Assembly (NCBI GenBank): GCA_023485205.1
Contig: JAMCZX010000031.1
Span: forward strand, 1 to 57,003
DNA from: Candidatus Omnitrophota bacterium
GTDB taxonomy: Bacteria; Ratteibacteria; UBA8468; B48-G9; DTJG01
Direction of reading: 5' to 3'
DNA length: 57,003 nucleotides
The notes under the pieces were generated by a model. That model had not been told where the DNA came from. It saw only the letters and a list, made by a program, of their open reading frames with translations, and searched no databases. The position numbers and the translations under genes are program-made. This document shows, one piece after another, positions 34,304 to 42,415 of the stretch (the first letter of the stretch is position 1; each line of letters starts with the position of its first letter).

Positions 34304-35145
34304 ATATAATAACCTCAAAAACAGTTGTTATTCATCTTGATAAACCCATACTAATGGGTATATTGAACATTACCAGGGATTCCTTTTATGATGGCGGCAG
34401 ATATTTTGATTTTGATAAGGCGTATAACCGCGCTATAGAAATAGAATCTGAAGGTGCAGACATACTTGACGTTGGTGCAGAATCAACACGGCCTGGTTCT
34501 CTGCCTTTGAGTGAAAGAGAGGAAATAGACCGTCTAATCCCACTGGTTTCTGAGCTAAAAAAAACCATCAGTATTCCGATTTCATGCGATACTTATAAAA
34601 GTAAGGTGGCAGAAAAAGCAATTGAAAGCGGCGCCGGTATCATTAATGACATTTATGCGCTCAGGTATGACAATAGAATGGTTGACGTGATTAAAAATGC
34701 AGGATGCCCGGTAGTTTTGATGCATATGAAAGGAACGCCTGAAACCATGCAAAAAAATCCATCCTATGAAAATGTTATAAAGGAAATCAAGGTTTTTTTT
34801 AAAGAAAGAATTGATTTTGCAGAAAAATCCGGGATAAATCCAGGTTGTATTATAATAGACCCGGGTATTGGTTTTGGTAAAAGATTGCAGGATAATCTGA
34901 TGATTTTAAAAAGACTTAAAGAATTTACCTCTTCCGGTAAACCCATACTTGTCGGGACATCAAGAAAGGCATTCCTGAGTAAAATTCAGGGTGATGATGC
35001 AACGGCATCTGAAAGGTTTGAAGCCAGCCTTGCAAGCTGTGTTGTGGCATATGTAAATGGAGCAGGTATTTTCAGAGTACACGATGTAAAAGAAACAAAA
35101 AAAGCGCTTAATACCGTATATAAAATATTAGTAAATACTCAGTGA
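34300..35145 (+). CDS. folP: Dihydropteroate synthase
   Basis: The 281-residue protein starts at GTG 34300. It has the two pterin-binding signatures: MGILNITRDSFYDGGRYF near the N-terminus and DVGAESTRPGS about 30 residues later. Further motifs are SCDTYKSKVAEKAI, LMHMKG, and IIIDPGIGFGK. It joins p-aminobenzoate to 6-hydroxymethyl-dihydropterin in folate synthesis. Its last residues VNTQ and the TGA stop come from the left end of a family C element at 35131. Confidence 0.95.
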   Translation: MNIITSKTVVIHLDKPILMGILNITRDSFYDGGRYFDFDKAYNRAIEIESEGADILDVGAESTRPGSLPLSEREEIDRLIPLVSELKKTISIPISCDTYKSKVAEKAIESGAGIINDIYALRYDNRMVDVIKNAGCPVVLMHMKGTPETMQKNPSYENVIKEIKVFFKERIDFAEKSGINPGCIIIDPGIGFGKRLQDNLMILKRLKEFTSSGKPILVGTSRKAFLSKIQGDDATASERFEASLASCVVAYVNGAGIFRVHDVKETKKALNTVYKILVNTQ

Positions 35146-35177
35146 ACGACGTCTGAAGTAAGTTTGGAGCGTCTTTA
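35131..35177 (+). repeat. Hairpin element family C, copy 4 (left end only)
   Basis: The left terminal repeat GTAAATACTCAGTGAACG and the next 25 bases match the full copies. The rest has been lost up to the ruvX start at 35184. The element overlaps the 3' end of folP and supplies its stop codon. Confidence 0.75.
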
Positions 35178-35183
35178 TAAAAA

Positions 35184-35609
35184 ATGAAAATTATTGGACT
35201 TGACCTTGGTGAAAAAAGGATAGGAACTGCCCTTGCTGATGAAGATGGAATAATTGCAAGTGCTTTTGAGGTAATTGAATGCAATGGTAAAGAAATAGAG
35301 AGAATCATTGAAATCGTAAATCAGCATGAGGTATCGAGAATTGTTTATGGAATGCCTCTTAAAATGGATGGTTCATTAAGTCCTCAAGGTGAAAAAATCA
35401 TTGCAATCATAGAAAAATTAAAGGAAAAAATTAACATAATGTTTATCCCATGGGATGAGCGGCTGACAAGTAAAGAGGCGGAAAATTTTCTTCTTTCAGC
35501 CAATCTGAGCAGAAAAAAAAGAAAAAAAATTATAGATAAACTTTCTGCACAGATAATTCTACAGTCTTATTTAGATTCCAATACTCTCAAATCCATACCT
35601 GTTGAGTGA
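35184..35609 (+). CDS. ruvX: RuvX/YqgF RNase H-fold nuclease
   Basis: The 141-residue protein has the conserved start MKIIGLDLGEKRIGTALAD with its catalytic Asp and the RIVYGMPLKMDGS motif. The C-terminal WDERLTSKEAE block and a final Asp complete the pattern. YqgF proteins take part in 16S rRNA end processing and/or Holliday-junction metabolism. It follows folP across a truncated repeat element. Confidence 0.9.
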   Translation: MKIIGLDLGEKRIGTALADEDGIIASAFEVIECNGKEIERIIEIVNQHEVSRIVYGMPLKMDGSLSPQGEKIIAIIEKLKEKINIMFIPWDERLTSKEAENFLLSANLSRKKRKKIIDKLSAQIILQSYLDSNTLKSIPVE

Positions 35610-35611
35610 TT

Positions 35612-36682
35612 TTAAAATCGCAGATTTCTTATCCTGGCAAGATAATATTTGTAATTTGCCAGGGACGTATCAGGCGTTATAAGGTGGTCAGGCAAAACAA
35701 TAAATCCGCCTTCTTTCATAATCGGTATCCTTCTTTCAATTTCCTCATCTATTTCCTTATGAGTTTTTTCAAGAACAAGTTTATTAAATCCGCCTATGAT
35801 TCTTAATTCTTTCCCATACTTTTTTCTATATTCCATCGGGTCTGCATTCCATGTCCCTATTTCAATGGGAAACTGGACGTTGACTCCTGCATCCAACCAT
35901 TCTCCAAGGAGTGCTTTAACATCTCCATCGCTGTCTATTCCAAGAAGACGTGTTCCATAACTTTCAAGTTTATTTCTTATTTTTCTGTATCCGGGCGCAA
36001 CACATTTTTTGAAAATATTTGGACTTACAAAAGGACCACTTCTTCCACATATATCCTCCCAACCAAAACCTATGTCAGGTTTTATTTTCATCTTTGGAAA
36101 AACATGGTCTATAGCCCAGCAGGTAAGGTCCGATAAAGTATTAACTATATCCACAAAAACATCCTGATGGTCATACATAAAATAAGCTAAATTTTCAACA
36201 CCGAGCCAATTTCTTGTCCAACCCATCATTGAACCTGTACCAAAAATAACAGGAAGTTCTGAGGTTTCTGCATTTTTTATTATTTCATCAATGTTTGGTG
36301 GAATTCTATCAGGATCCGGCTGGAGTTTTTTCTTGTATGTGTCCCAGTCTTTTGCCGTTTTGAACGTAAAATCAATATAGTGGGGTATGTTACTACGGTG
36401 TTTCCATGCTTTTTGTATTACCCCCTCTCCATCACGAAATATTTTATATTCTTCTGTTTCTTCAAGTATTTCATTAGAGAATGCAGGGTATAACCCAACG
36501 TTAATTCCAATCCATGCCCACATAGGTATTGTTTGAAAATATTTATGTTCATCTACGTCAGCAGGCATTCCTTCTTTTATCCATCTTTCCCTGGTTTCAG
36601 GCCATTCTGTCCAGTGTATAACAGGTATCCTGTCGTGCCCTTTATAAAACATAATATTCTGCCACAATTCTCTATCAGTCAT
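35612..36682 (-). CDS. UroD-family protein (uroporphyrinogen decarboxylase-like, likely not heme-related)
   Basis: The 356-residue TIM-barrel protein shows a UroD-family pattern (GHDRIPVIHWTEWPETRERW, GFGWEDICGRSGPFVSP, FKKCVAPGYRKI, then LGIDSDGD). The porphyrin-binding arginines of true HemE (N-terminal RPPVWxMRQAGR) are absent. It more likely belongs to the corrinoid/methyltransferase or sugar-related branch common in candidate phyla. It overlaps the malic enzyme gene by 4 bp. It converges with ruvX. Confidence 0.75.
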   Translation of the reverse strand: MTDRELWQNIMFYKGHDRIPVIHWTEWPETRERWIKEGMPADVDEHKYFQTIPMWAWIGINVGLYPAFSNEILEETEEYKIFRDGEGVIQKAWKHRSNIPHYIDFTFKTAKDWDTYKKKLQPDPDRIPPNIDEIIKNAETSELPVIFGTGSMMGWTRNWLGVENLAYFMYDHQDVFVDIVNTLSDLTCWAIDHVFPKMKIKPDIGFGWEDICGRSGPFVSPNIFKKCVAPGYRKIRNKLESYGTRLLGIDSDGDVKALLGEWLDAGVNVQFPIEIGTWNADPMEYRKKYGKELRIIGGFNKLVLEKTHKEIDEEIERRIPIMKEGGFIVLPDHLITPDTSLANYKYYLARIRNLRF

Positions 36683-37845
36683 TTATTTTCTCCATGGTTA
36701 TCGTAGTATGATTTTTTTACTGCTTCTGCAACCTTTTTTGCCACCTCTTTATTAAGAGGTGAAGGAATAATGTTTTCCGGGCTGAGATTTTTTTCCGGGA
36801 CCATTTTTGCAATTGCCTTTGCCGCTTCTATTTTCATTTTTTCAGTAATTTTTTTTGCCCTTGTATCAAGTAATCCCCTGAAAATCCCCGGGAAAGCAAG
36901 AAGATTATTAATCTGATTTGAAAAATCACTTCTTCCTGTTCCGACTATAAAAGCCCCTGCCCTTTTTGCCTCGTCAGGCATAATTTCAGGTATGGGATTA
37001 GCCATTGCAAAAATTATAGGTTTTTTATTCATATTTTTTATCATTTCTTTTGTAATCATGTTTGGTCCTGATACACCTATAAAAACATCTGCTTTTTCTA
37101 TTGCATCTTTCAAAGAACCCTGTTTTACGTCTTTTAAAATGTATTTTGTTATTTCTTTCTTTGCAAAATTCATTCTCTCTTTTCTTCCTTTATAAATAAC
37201 TCCTGACCTGTCGCACAGAATTATTTTTTTTGCCCCTGCCCTGTAAAGAAATTTTGTAATTGCAATTCCCGCGGCACCTGCTCCGTTAATTACTATTTTT
37301 ATATCTGAAATCTTTTTTCCCGAAATTTTCAAACTGTTTATCAATGCAGCAAGAACCACGATTGCGGTTCCATGCTGGTCATCATGAAATACAGGGATAT
37401 CAATCTTTTTTTTAAGTTTCTCTTCAATCAGGAAGCATCGTGGACTGGAAATATCCTCAAGATTAATTCCTCCAAAACCTGTGGATATACGGAATACGGT
37501 TTCTATGATTTCCCATGGTTTTTTTGTATTAAGGCATACAGGATATGCATCCACGTTTCCAAATTCCTTGAAAAGTATTGCCTTGCCTTCCATGACAGGA
37601 AGTGCTGCAGCAGGCCCGATATCACCAAGACCTAAAACAGCAGAACCATCAGTAACAATCGCGACTGAATTATTTTTAATTGTATAATCATATGAGCTGG
37701 AGGGATTATTTTTGATTTCCATGCATACTTCAGCAACACCAGGCGTATATGCAACTGAAAGGTCCGTTTTGTTTTTTAGAGGAACAGTGGGTTTTATTTC
37801 CATTTTACCGCATTTATGAAGTTTAAGTATGCTGTTTTTATCCAT
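36679..37845 (-). CDS. NAD(P)-dependent malic enzyme
   Basis: The 388-residue protein is the short prokaryotic malic enzyme without the phosphotransacetylase extension. The signatures are LSVAYTPGVAEVC, TDGSAVLGLGDIGP, the metal-binding EDISSPRCF segment, and the Rossmann motif GAGAAGIA. It decarboxylates malate to pyruvate while reducing NAD(P). It overlaps pth by 8 bp and the UroD-like gene by 4 bp. Confidence 0.93.
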   Translation of the reverse strand: MDKNSILKLHKCGKMEIKPTVPLKNKTDLSVAYTPGVAEVCMEIKNNPSSSYDYTIKNNSVAIVTDGSAVLGLGDIGPAAALPVMEGKAILFKEFGNVDAYPVCLNTKKPWEIIETVFRISTGFGGINLEDISSPRCFLIEEKLKKKIDIPVFHDDQHGTAIVVLAALINSLKISGKKISDIKIVINGAGAAGIAITKFLYRAGAKKIILCDRSGVIYKGRKERMNFAKKEITKYILKDVKQGSLKDAIEKADVFIGVSGPNMITKEMIKNMNKKPIIFAMANPIPEIMPDEAKRAGAFIVGTGRSDFSNQINNLLAFPGIFRGLLDTRAKKITEKMKIEAAKAIAKMVPEKNLSPENIIPSPLNKEVAKKVAEAVKKSYYDNHGENK

Positions 37846-38395
37846 TATATTTTGCCATTGCCTTGTCTATACCGTATTTTATGATATTTTCTATTGCTAA
37901 TGATACAGTATCACAGATTGCATTTATATGAGATTCTTCTTTTTCTGTGAAGTCAGAAAGAACGTAATCAACAAGATCTTGAACGTTTTCATTACCTATT
38001 CCAATCTTTACTCTTGGGAAATTGCCTGTTTTTAATTCCTCTATAATTGAATTTATCCCATTGTGGCCACCGCTGCTTCCTTTTCTTCTTATCCTGATTT
38101 TTTCAAAGGGAAGATATACGTCATCATAAATAACAAGCATTTCTTCAGGTCTTATGTGAAAATCCTGCAAAATATTTCGGACTGCTATTCCACTTTCATT
38201 CATAAATACACTGGTTTGCAGAATATACGTTTCATAACCATTAAGCTCAATTTTCCATGCAAGATATGTTTTCCTTTTCAGGCGGGCTATAACAGGATAT
38301 TTAGTTCTCAGGAAATCAATAATGCGAGAGCCTGCATTATGCCTTGTTTTAAAATATTTCTTCCCCGGGTTACCAAGACCTATTACTACGTACAT
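37838..38395 (-). CDS. pth: Peptidyl-tRNA hydrolase
   Basis: The 185-residue protein has the conserved GLGNPGKKYFKTRHNAG with catalytic His19 and binding Asn9. It also has FMNESGIAV (Asn of the active site), and DDVYLPFEKIRIRRKGSSGGHNGINSI. It recycles peptidyl-tRNA released from stalled ribosomes. Upstream on the same strand is rplY, the usual rplY-pth pair, here separated by a family C element. Confidence 0.96.
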   Translation of the reverse strand: MYVVIGLGNPGKKYFKTRHNAGSRIIDFLRTKYPVIARLKRKTYLAWKIELNGYETYILQTSVFMNESGIAVRNILQDFHIRPEEMLVIYDDVYLPFEKIRIRRKGSSGGHNGINSIIEELKTGNFPRVKIGIGNENVQDLVDYVLSDFTEKEESHINAICDTVSLAIENIIKYGIDKAMAKYNG

Positions 38396-38438
38396 TTATG
38401 TTAGCAACTATGTTAGCAACTTGGAATTTGTTATTTTC

Positions 38439-38618
38439 ATAAATATTCACTAAAACAGTGTTTCCTCCAAAAAGATTGGCGGACAGGTATAATTTACTTG
38501 TCTGAAGTAGGAAATAAGTTCCGGATTGCTCTTCTCATCTTTGTAAAAACGTTCTTTCAAACAAAGCCTCAAAGACAATCCAAACTTATTTCAAACACAG
38601 TTCTACTTGAGTATTTAC
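38439..38618 (-). repeat. Hairpin element family C, copy 5 (180 bp, with internal insertion)
   Basis: The ends ATAAATATTCACT and TTGAGTATTTAC form the inverted repeats. The arms match copies 2 and 3, but about 30 extra bases (TCCTCCAAAAAGATTGGCGG region) are present near the right-hand arm on the minus strand. It sits between rplY and pth, immediately after the rplY stop. Confidence 0.85.
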
Positions 38619-39323
38619 TTATTTTTTTGCTGGTTCAGTTTCTGTTTGTTCAGTCTTTTTTGCCTCTTTTTCTTTCCTTCGCTCTTCAGCCGCTTCCTGT
38701 GTTATAACTTCCGGTTGTTTAACTTCTTCAACAGTTGGGGCAGGAGCAACTTCTTCTATTCTGGGGGCAACCACAGTTGCAAGAGGATGTTCTATATCCG
38801 TTAAAATTTTTATTTCTTCAGGGGCAGAAATGTTTTTCACAAATAAGCTTTTACCAATTTCAAGTGTAGAAATGTCTACGTTTATGGCATCCGGAATTTT
38901 ATCAGGCAAAGCTTCAACCTTTAATTCCCATAGATGATGTTCAAGAATGCCCCCTTCTTTTACTCCCGGGCATTCTCCTGTAAAATTAAGAGGAACCTGC
39001 ATAACAATGGGCTTATCACTTCGGATAAGATTAAAATCAATGTGAAGAACGTCTCTTGTAATGGGATTATACTGTATTTCCTTGACTATTGTTTTATACG
39101 TTTTGGAATTACCATTATCCTCAAGGACAAGATTTGCAAGGACACTATGGCCTTTTAGTCCTTTCAATCTCTTTTCAGTGGATTTTTTTTCCAGGATAAT
39201 TGTCCAATTTTCCTTTGTCACACCGTATAAAATTCCTGGAATTGAGCCTGATTGCCGTATTTTATAACAGGCTCCCTTCCCTGTTTGTTTTCTTGGTTTT
39301 GCTTTAAATTCTATTTTTTCCAT
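38619..39323 (-). CDS. rplY: 50S ribosomal protein L25 (CTC/TL5 type)
   Basis: The 234-residue protein has the N-terminal L25 domain (FKAKPRKQTGKGACYKIRQSG, PGILYGV) that binds 5S rRNA, the second CTC-type beta domain, and an acidic/basic low-complexity tail (EEVAPAPTVEEVKQPEV, EERRKEKEAKK). It stands at the head of the rplY-pth-malic enzyme-UroD series. The stop is followed immediately by the family C element. Confidence 0.93.
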   Translation of the reverse strand: MEKIEFKAKPRKQTGKGACYKIRQSGSIPGILYGVTKENWTIILEKKSTEKRLKGLKGHSVLANLVLEDNGNSKTYKTIVKEIQYNPITRDVLHIDFNLIRSDKPIVMQVPLNFTGECPGVKEGGILEHHLWELKVEALPDKIPDAINVDISTLEIGKSLFVKNISAPEEIKILTDIEHPLATVVAPRIEEVAPAPTVEEVKQPEVITQEAAEERRKEKEAKKTEQTETEPAKK

Positions 39324-39387
39324 GTAAATTTATCCTCCTGACAAATCTATGGTATTGGTAAAATTGTAATATATTATTATTTTATTG

Positions 39388-39519
39388 TCAAAAATCCGAA
39401 GTCATCAGCAGATATTTATTTTTTTCTATAGCGGAAACAAAAAATCTTTCAATTTTTTCATATCCTGGCTCTTTCTCTAAAAAAACGAGTAGACCATGTG
39501 CATCTATGATTTGTGTCAT
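39388..39519 (-). pseudogene. Truncated PIN-domain (VapC-like) toxin fragment
   Basis: A 43-codon frame starts at ATG 39519 in an ATGA overlap with the AbrB-type antitoxin stop. It begins MTQIIDAHGLLVFLEKEPG, the start of a PIN ribonuclease domain with its first catalytic Asp (residue 6), and runs through the second helix to LMTSDF before a TGA. Intact VapC proteins are about 130 residues with three more acidic residues, so this is an inactive remnant. The antitoxin upstream is still complete. Confidence 0.7.
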
Positions 39520-39758
39520 TTGCCTGTTTCTCTTTCTTTATCCATATGCCGCTCTTTAATAAGGGCTTTTGAAAGTTTTCCCTTTGTGGGCAATACCCCT
39601 GCGATTTTTGCTAAATAAGCAGGTGTAACCGCTTTAAATATCAACTCATCTTCTTTTTCTTCAATATAGAGTCTGGTTCCTTTTTTTATATTGAGTCGCC
39701 GTCGTATTTTTGAAGGTATTACAATCTGTCCTTTTGTTGTAACAACTGTAATGGCCAT
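39516..39758 (-). CDS. AbrB/VapB-type antitoxin (SpoVT-AbrB domain)
   Basis: The 80-residue protein has the swapped-hairpin DNA-binding start VTTKGQIVIPSKIRRRLNIKKGTRLYI. The C-terminal part would bind the toxin (LPTKGKLSKALIKERHMDKE). It precedes a PIN-domain toxin fragment in coupled arrangement, the usual VapBC order. It is transcribed from a promoter carried by repeat A. The gene may persist as an orphan regulator. Confidence 0.85.
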   Translation of the reverse strand: MAITVVTTKGQIVIPSKIRRRLNIKKGTRLYIEEKEDELIFKAVTPAYLAKIAGVLPTKGKLSKALIKERHMDKERETGK

Positions 39759-39771
39759 TTTTATCTTCCTT

Positions 39772-39810
39772 TGCTTTGAATGTATTATACCATAAAACTC
39801 TTAAATTATT
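39772..39810. repeat. Repeat A, left copy (promoter-bearing, 39 bp)
   Basis: This 39-bp sequence differs from 55107-55145 at only one base. On the minus strand it carries TGGTATAAT (an extended -10) at 39789-39784, serving the AbrB-type gene. Similarity continues more weakly to the start codon. The gap 39759-40101 holds this repeat, repeat B and the regulator promoter, and no other gene. Confidence 0.8.
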
Positions 39811-39887
39811 CATAGGCACACACATGTACAGCAGCAAAAAGAAGTTTTCCTTACTATGCTTTATGATACAAAAATATTTTCTTATAT

Positions 39888-40034
39888 AAAGAATAGAAAT
39901 AAGAAGAATATTCATTTTTACATCTTTTCTGCTAATTCACAGAAGTTTCAAAAGAAAAACATAATAGAACAACAAACCACAGAAGACTAATTACACTATC
40001 CATAATTTATAGAAAATTTATTATGGCACAACGC
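39888..40034. repeat. Repeat B, left copy (147 bp)
   Basis: The stretch from AAAGAATAGAAATAAGAAG to GGCACAACGC is almost identical to 55998-56148, with one 4-bp length difference and a few substitutions. It is non-coding. The left copy ends directly upstream of the -35 box of the GntR/LacI gene. Together with the right copy it brackets about 16 kb of accessory genes. Confidence 0.85.
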
Positions 40035-40040
40035 GGGCAC

Positions 40041-40069
40041 TTGACAAAAAAATTCCTGAGTTGTATAAT
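40041..40069 (+). promoter_or_regulatory. Consensus promoter of the GntR/LacI regulator gene
   Basis: -35 TTGACA (40041-40046) and -10 TATAAT (40064-40069) are both perfect and separated by 17 bp. The transcript would have a leader of about 25 nt with AAGGGAT as ribosome binding site before ATG 40102. A promoter this strong suggests tight repression, perhaps by the gene's own product. Confidence 0.8.
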
Positions 40070-40101
40070 GTTGTTAGACATCAAAATAAAAAGGGATAAA
40101 A

Positions 40102-41202
40102 ATGGAAAAACTAAATGGAAAAATATCAACACCTTTACCCAAACAGATAAAAGAAAAAATTCTGAAAAACATCAAGGAAGAAAAAATAAAACCTGGTGAA
40201 AAAGTTTTATCAGAAGAAGAATTGGCAAAAAAATTTGAAGTAAGCAGAATGACAGTAAGAGAAGCGATAATAGAGTTGATAAATGAGAAAATACTTTTCA
40301 GAGTTCATGGAAAAGGAACATTTTTATCAGAAGATTTTGATAAAGGAAATAGTTCTGAAAAAATGATAGTGATAGAACTCCCAAATTTAAGAAATTCTTT
40401 TTATTATCAAATTGTTTCAGGAGCTGAAAAAATTTTTTCACAGAATGATTATTCTTTTACGATTTTTTCAGAAAGAGATAATCCGGTGGAAGAGAAAAAA
40501 TATTTTGAGAAAATCCTTAATGGGAAAATGTCAGGATTTTTTCTCATTTCTACATATTATACCCATACAAATTTATCAATTTTAAAAAAAATCCAGAAAA
40601 AAATACCTGTTATAGTGGTTGATGTAAAAATTCCCGAATTAAAAGTTGATACAGTTATCTCTAATGATTTTAAAGGTGGGTTTATGATTACAGAGCATTT
40701 AATAGAACTGGGGCATAAAAAAATTCTGCATCTGTCAGGCCCGGTTGATGATTCAAGTGCTAATGAAAGAAAAAATGGATATATAGAGGCATTAAAAAAA
40801 TATGGTATTACTCAGTCAATAATAAGAACAACAGGATGGGAGCTGGAAAACGGGTACTATGAAACCAAAAAATTTTTTCTAAACAATAACGAAGTAAAAG
40901 CAGTATTTGCCTGTAATGATGAAGTTGCTCTTGGGGCGTATAGAGCTATTAAAGAACTACAGATAAAAATTCCAGATGAAATTGTCCTTACCGGATATGG
41001 AAACCTTGATATAGGCAGGGTTTTAGAAATTCCATTTACAACAGTAGACCAGTCGCCAGAGAAGATGGGGGAAATCGCGGCAAAATTACTTATAGATAAG
41101 ATAGAAGGAAGAAGTAAATTAGAAAAGGCGGAAGAAATAAAAGTAGATACAAAACTTGTAATAAGAAATTCCTGTGGTATTTATCAAAAAAAAGGTAAGT
41201 AG
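40102..41202 (+). CDS. GntR/LacI-type transcriptional regulator (AraR-like)
   Basis: The 366-residue protein combines an N-terminal GntR winged helix (about 10-75, with LSEEELAKKFEVSRMTVREAI and FRVHGKGTFL) and a LacI/periplasmic-binding-protein effector domain (about 85-360, with VIVVDVKIPELKVDTVISND and AVFACNDEVALGAYRA). Such proteins repress sugar-use operons until the sugar binds. It is the first gene of the accessory cluster and likely its controller. The effector is unknown. Confidence 0.9.
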   Translation: MEKLNGKISTPLPKQIKEKILKNIKEEKIKPGEKVLSEEELAKKFEVSRMTVREAIIELINEKILFRVHGKGTFLSEDFDKGNSSEKMIVIELPNLRNSFYYQIVSGAEKIFSQNDYSFTIFSERDNPVEEKKYFEKILNGKMSGFFLISTYYTHTNLSILKKIQKKIPVIVVDVKIPELKVDTVISNDFKGGFMITEHLIELGHKKILHLSGPVDDSSANERKNGYIEALKKYGITQSIIRTTGWELENGYYETKKFFLNNNEVKAVFACNDEVALGAYRAIKELQIKIPDEIVLTGYGNLDIGRVLEIPFTTVDQSPEKMGEIAAKLLIDKIEGRSKLEKAEEIKVDTKLVIRNSCGIYQKKGK

Positions 41203-41254
41203 AGGAAAATATTATACAGGGATAAACTATAAAAAACAATGAAAAAGGAGGAAC

Positions 41255-42412
41255 ATGGAAAACAGAATACCTGATAAAGAATTTGAAATGAGATGGGAAA
41301 AAGTCAGTGAAGCAATAAGAAAAAAAGGGATTGATATTCTTATATGTCAATCAAATGAGGCTGATTTTGCAAATGTAAGATATTTATCTGACTACTGGCC
41401 TATATTTGAAACATCAGGAGTTGCAGTATCAAAAACAGGAAAGATTGCCTTACTTATTGGGCCTGAAAGTGAAACGTTTTCCAGAGATAGAAGCAGGGTC
41501 AAAAAAACCTATAAAATTCTTCAGTACAGGGAAAGCGCTGAGCCTGATTATCCTGATATGAATTTAGATGATTTTTCTATTGTTTTTAAAGAAATGGTTG
41601 AAGAGAAAGTCAGGAAAATCGGACTGGCAGGATACCAGATTTTTCCGCTGCCTGTTTATGAGGCAATAAAGAAGGCGGCTCCTGATGCAGAAATAATAAA
41701 AGCAGATGAAATAATCACTGATTTAAGAATAATAAAAAGCGATACTGAAATTAAGATGATGAAAGAAGCATTTAAGATATCAGAAATCGCCCTTAAAAAA
41801 ACTATAAATGAAATAAAACCTGAAATGACAGAACTTGAAGTTGTAGGGATTGCTGAATGGGAGATGTATAAAAACGGGGCAGAATATGAAGGACACCCAC
41901 AATATGTTTTATCCGGGAAAAATTCAACACATGCAATAGGGAGGCCTGGCCATAACAAAATCGGGAAAAATAATTTGATTCAATTAAATATAGGTGCAAG
42001 AGTATCCGGTTACTCTTCAAGTGTAGGCAGACCCATATGTATTGGTAAAATGAGTCCTGAAATGAAAAAACTCATAAAAGCCGGGCTTGACCTGCATCTA
42101 AAGACAATGGAATGGATGAAAGAAGGAATTATTGCAAAAGAAGTTGTTGAAAAATTTTATGAATATGCTGATAAAATAGGGGTTAAAAAAAATATTCTTT
42201 ATGGTCCATGCCATGGAATAGGAATGATTGAGGTTGAAAAACCATGGATGGAGATGCATTCAGAATATATCCTGAAGGAAAACATGACGTTCCAGGTGGA
42301 TACTTTTCTTTATTGCGAAGAATTCGGACTAAGATGGGAAAATGGAGTAGTCGTAAAAAAAGACGGAGTTGAACCGCTTTCAGATAAACTTATGAAGATA
42401 ATAGAGGTATAA
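41255..42412 (+). CDS. M24 (creatinase/Xaa-Pro aminopeptidase-fold) protein with altered metal site
   Basis: The 385-residue protein has an N-terminal creatinase domain (1-150) and a C-terminal pita-bread domain. GRPGHNKI and CHGIGMIEVEKPW retain family motifs. The expected metal ligands are changed: the DxGxxxxGYxxD element reads NIGARVSGYSSS, and the iEPG Glu position reads VDTF. This makes a metal-free creatinase-type amidinohydrolase more likely than an aminopeptidase. GGAGG precedes the ATG, and the creatininase-like gene follows 3 bp later. Confidence 0.8.
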   Translation: MENRIPDKEFEMRWEKVSEAIRKKGIDILICQSNEADFANVRYLSDYWPIFETSGVAVSKTGKIALLIGPESETFSRDRSRVKKTYKILQYRESAEPDYPDMNLDDFSIVFKEMVEEKVRKIGLAGYQIFPLPVYEAIKKAAPDAEIIKADEIITDLRIIKSDTEIKMMKEAFKISEIALKKTINEIKPEMTELEVVGIAEWEMYKNGAEYEGHPQYVLSGKNSTHAIGRPGHNKIGKNNLIQLNIGARVSGYSSSVGRPICIGKMSPEMKKLIKAGLDLHLKTMEWMKEGIIAKEVVEKFYEYADKIGVKKNILYGPCHGIGMIEVEKPWMEMHSEYILKENMTFQVDTFLYCEEFGLRWENGVVVKKDGVEPLSDKLMKIIEV

Positions 42413-42415
42413 AAA

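Noticed and set aside
35612..36682. HemE (uroporphyrinogen decarboxylase proper)
   Set aside because: The N-terminal porphyrin-binding motif with its Arg residues is missing. The same holds for the gene at 54032.
6723..38618. Family C elements as a CRISPR array
   Set aside because: Copies are thousands of bases apart, about 150 bp long and lack regular spacers. There are no cas genes.
39661..39915. Minus-strand frame over the repeat A region
   Set aside because: It overlaps the AbrB-type gene in another frame and has no family features or ribosome binding site.
39869..40034. Repeat B as a transposase-bearing insertion sequence
   Set aside because: It has no coding capacity and no terminal inverted repeats. 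It is treated as a plain direct repeat.
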